NCBI GenBank assembly: GCA_023389535.1
Contig: JAEWEH010000284.1
Coordinates: 1-7,418 of the forward strand
Reading direction: 5' to 3'
DNA from: Pseudomonadota bacterium
Lineage (GTDB): Bacteria; Pseudomonadota; Gammaproteobacteria; Burkholderiales; Burkholderiaceae_B
DNA length: 7,418 nucleotides
The translations under genes and the position numbers were made by a program. Shown here one piece after another: positions 6,741 to 7,418 of the stretch. A model generated the notes under the pieces. The model saw only the letters and a program-made list of their open reading frames with translations. It did no database searches and was not told the DNA's origin. Position 1 is the first letter of the stretch. Each line of letters starts with the position of its first letter.

Positions 6741-6797
6741 AGGAGACAAAACCAAGCCATCCCGGCGTCTCCTTGTCATACCTGTTCGGAGACAAAA
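6741..6797 (+). promoter_or_regulatory. Duplicated GGAGACAAAA with shared complement, possible translational switch
   Basis: GGAGACAAAA occurs at 6742-6751 and again at 6788-6797, where it provides the Shine-Dalgarno (GGAG, 6788-6791) and the first base of the dctP start codon. Between the copies, GTCTCC (6767-6772) is complementary to GGAGAC in both. Pairing with the upstream copy gives 7 bp (AGGAGAC/GTCTCCT) with a 19-base loop and leaves the ribosome binding site free. Pairing with the downstream copy gives 6 bp with a 15-base loop and covers it. The two structures exclude each other. A regulatory role is inference. Confidence 0.4.
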
Positions 6798-7418
6798 TGA
6801 AAAAGACCATTATGTTGGCTTCCGCCCTTGCATTGCTTGCAACGGCGACGACTGCCATGGCGGAATACACCGGCCCGAAAGTGAAATTTCGGCTGGCACA
6901 TACCGCGCCCCCCGGCAACCATATAACCATGGCTTATCAGAAATTTGCTGATTTGGTGAAGTCGAAGTCGGACGGCAAAATGCAGGTGCAGTTGTTCCCC
7001 GCCGCCGTGCTGGGAAGTGATCGCGTTCTCGTAGAGGGCGCGCAAAAAGGCACGTTGGAAATCGGTGTCAGCTCAACGCCAAACCTGGCGAATTTTTCGC
7101 CCATGTATGCTGTCTTCGACCTTCCCTATATCACGTCCCCCAAATACCAGCAAAACTTTTACAAGTCCATGGACCCCGGCGGCCCGTTGAATGACTACTT
7201 CAAAAAAGTCGCCAACGACATAGGTATGGAACCGATAATGTATGCGGAATACGGCTATCGGAACTTTGTTTCGGTCGGCCGCCCCTTGCTTAAGGCCGGC
7301 GACCTTAAAGGACTAAAGATGCGCACCACCGATTCGCCGGTGGAAGTCGATGTGGCGAAGGCCTTTGGCACAAATCCCGCGCCCATTGCATGGGGCGAAG
7401 TCTATACGGCCCTTCAAC
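6797..7418 (+). CDS. TRAP transporter periplasmic binding protein (DctP family), 5' part
   Basis: The first 207 codons of a DctP-type extracytoplasmic solute receptor, which captures a small organic acid or related solute in the periplasm for a TRAP transporter. Residues 1-22 (MKKTIMLASALALLATATTA then MA) form a Sec signal peptide with an AMA cleavage site before Glu23. The mature part matches the family: KVKFRLAHTAPPGNH (28-42), an FADLVKSKSDGKMQVQLFPA stretch (50-69), EIGVSSTPNLANFSPMYAVF (88-107), and LKGLKMRTTDSPVEVD (170-185), whose Arg176 is in the place of the conserved carboxylate-binding Arg. WGEVYTALQ closes the window; roughly a third of a typical 320-340-residue protein is missing. 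GGAG at 6788-6791 and the signal peptide support this start, although the frame is open back to an ATG at 6680. The substrate cannot be told. It appears unrelated to the Tad genes, with its own promoter. Confidence 0.93.
   Translation, partial: MKKTIMLASALALLATATTAMAEYTGPKVKFRLAHTAPPGNHITMAYQKFADLVKSKSDGKMQVQLFPAAVLGSDRVLVEGAQKGTLEIGVSSTPNLANFSPMYAVFDLPYITSPKYQQNFYKSMDPGGPLNDYFKKVANDIGMEPIMYAEYGYRNFVSVGRPLLKAGDLKGLKMRTTDSPVEVDVAKAFGTNPAPIAWGEVYTALQ

Noticed and set aside
6487..6930. 147-codon minus-strand frame across the promoter region, considered as a divergent regulator gene
   Set aside because: It would overlap the dctP signal peptide, the promoter and both operator copies. It has no helix-turn-helix or other recognisable domain.
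1..7418. Search for mobile elements, CRISPR arrays, tRNA genes or a defence system
   Set aside because: No transposase, integrase, spaced direct-repeat array, cloverleaf or defence-type gene was seen. All clear coding sequence is explained by the Tad operon and the TRAP binding protein.

Overview
The window is GC-rich DNA, probably from a betaproteobacterium of the Burkholderiales (Alcaligenaceae/Bordetellaceae-like). That placement rests on gene content, base composition and the pairing of a Tad locus with a TRAP-transporter binding protein. It is inference from general resemblance, not from a marker gene.

Positions 1-6321 are the downstream half of a Tad/Flp (tight adherence, type IVc) pilus operon, all on the + strand: the 3' part of tadA (ATPase), then tadB and tadC (inner-membrane platform), tadD (TPR lipoprotein), tadE and a second TadE-like gene in the tadF position (pseudopilins), and tadG (membrane-anchored VWA-domain protein). 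Gaps are very short or negative (ATGA overlaps at tadA/tadB and tadE/tadF, 1 bp at tadB/tadC, about 17-22 bp elsewhere), so this is one transcription unit whose promoter lies upstream of the window. The usual upstream partners (flp major pilin, tadV prepilin peptidase, rcpC/rcpA secretin components, tadZ) are not here. TadA hydrolyses ATP, TadB/TadC form the platform, TadD should support the outer-membrane part, and TadE/TadF/TadG are minor or accessory components. A strong GC-rich hairpin without a U-tract begins 7 bp after the tadG stop.

Positions 6322-6796 hold no convincing gene. The first half contains several inverted repeats. The second half is AT-rich and carries a plausible sigma-70 promoter (TTGCTC-17 bp-TAGAAT). 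That promoter is flanked by two copies, in opposite orientation, of a 12-bp element (GAACAAAACGTT). The leader that follows contains a duplicated GGAGACAAAA motif around a single GTCTCC, so two mutually exclusive hairpins can be drawn, one of which covers the ribosome binding site of the next gene.

From 6797 to the window end is the 5' part (207 codons) of a DctP-type TRAP-transporter periplasmic binding protein with a clear signal peptide. Its membrane subunits (dctQ/dctM type) would be expected downstream but are outside the window.

I see no mobile element, CRISPR array, tRNA or rRNA. The coding content is a conventional Tad locus followed by an unrelated uptake gene. The least ordinary sequence is the regulatory region at 6599-6797.
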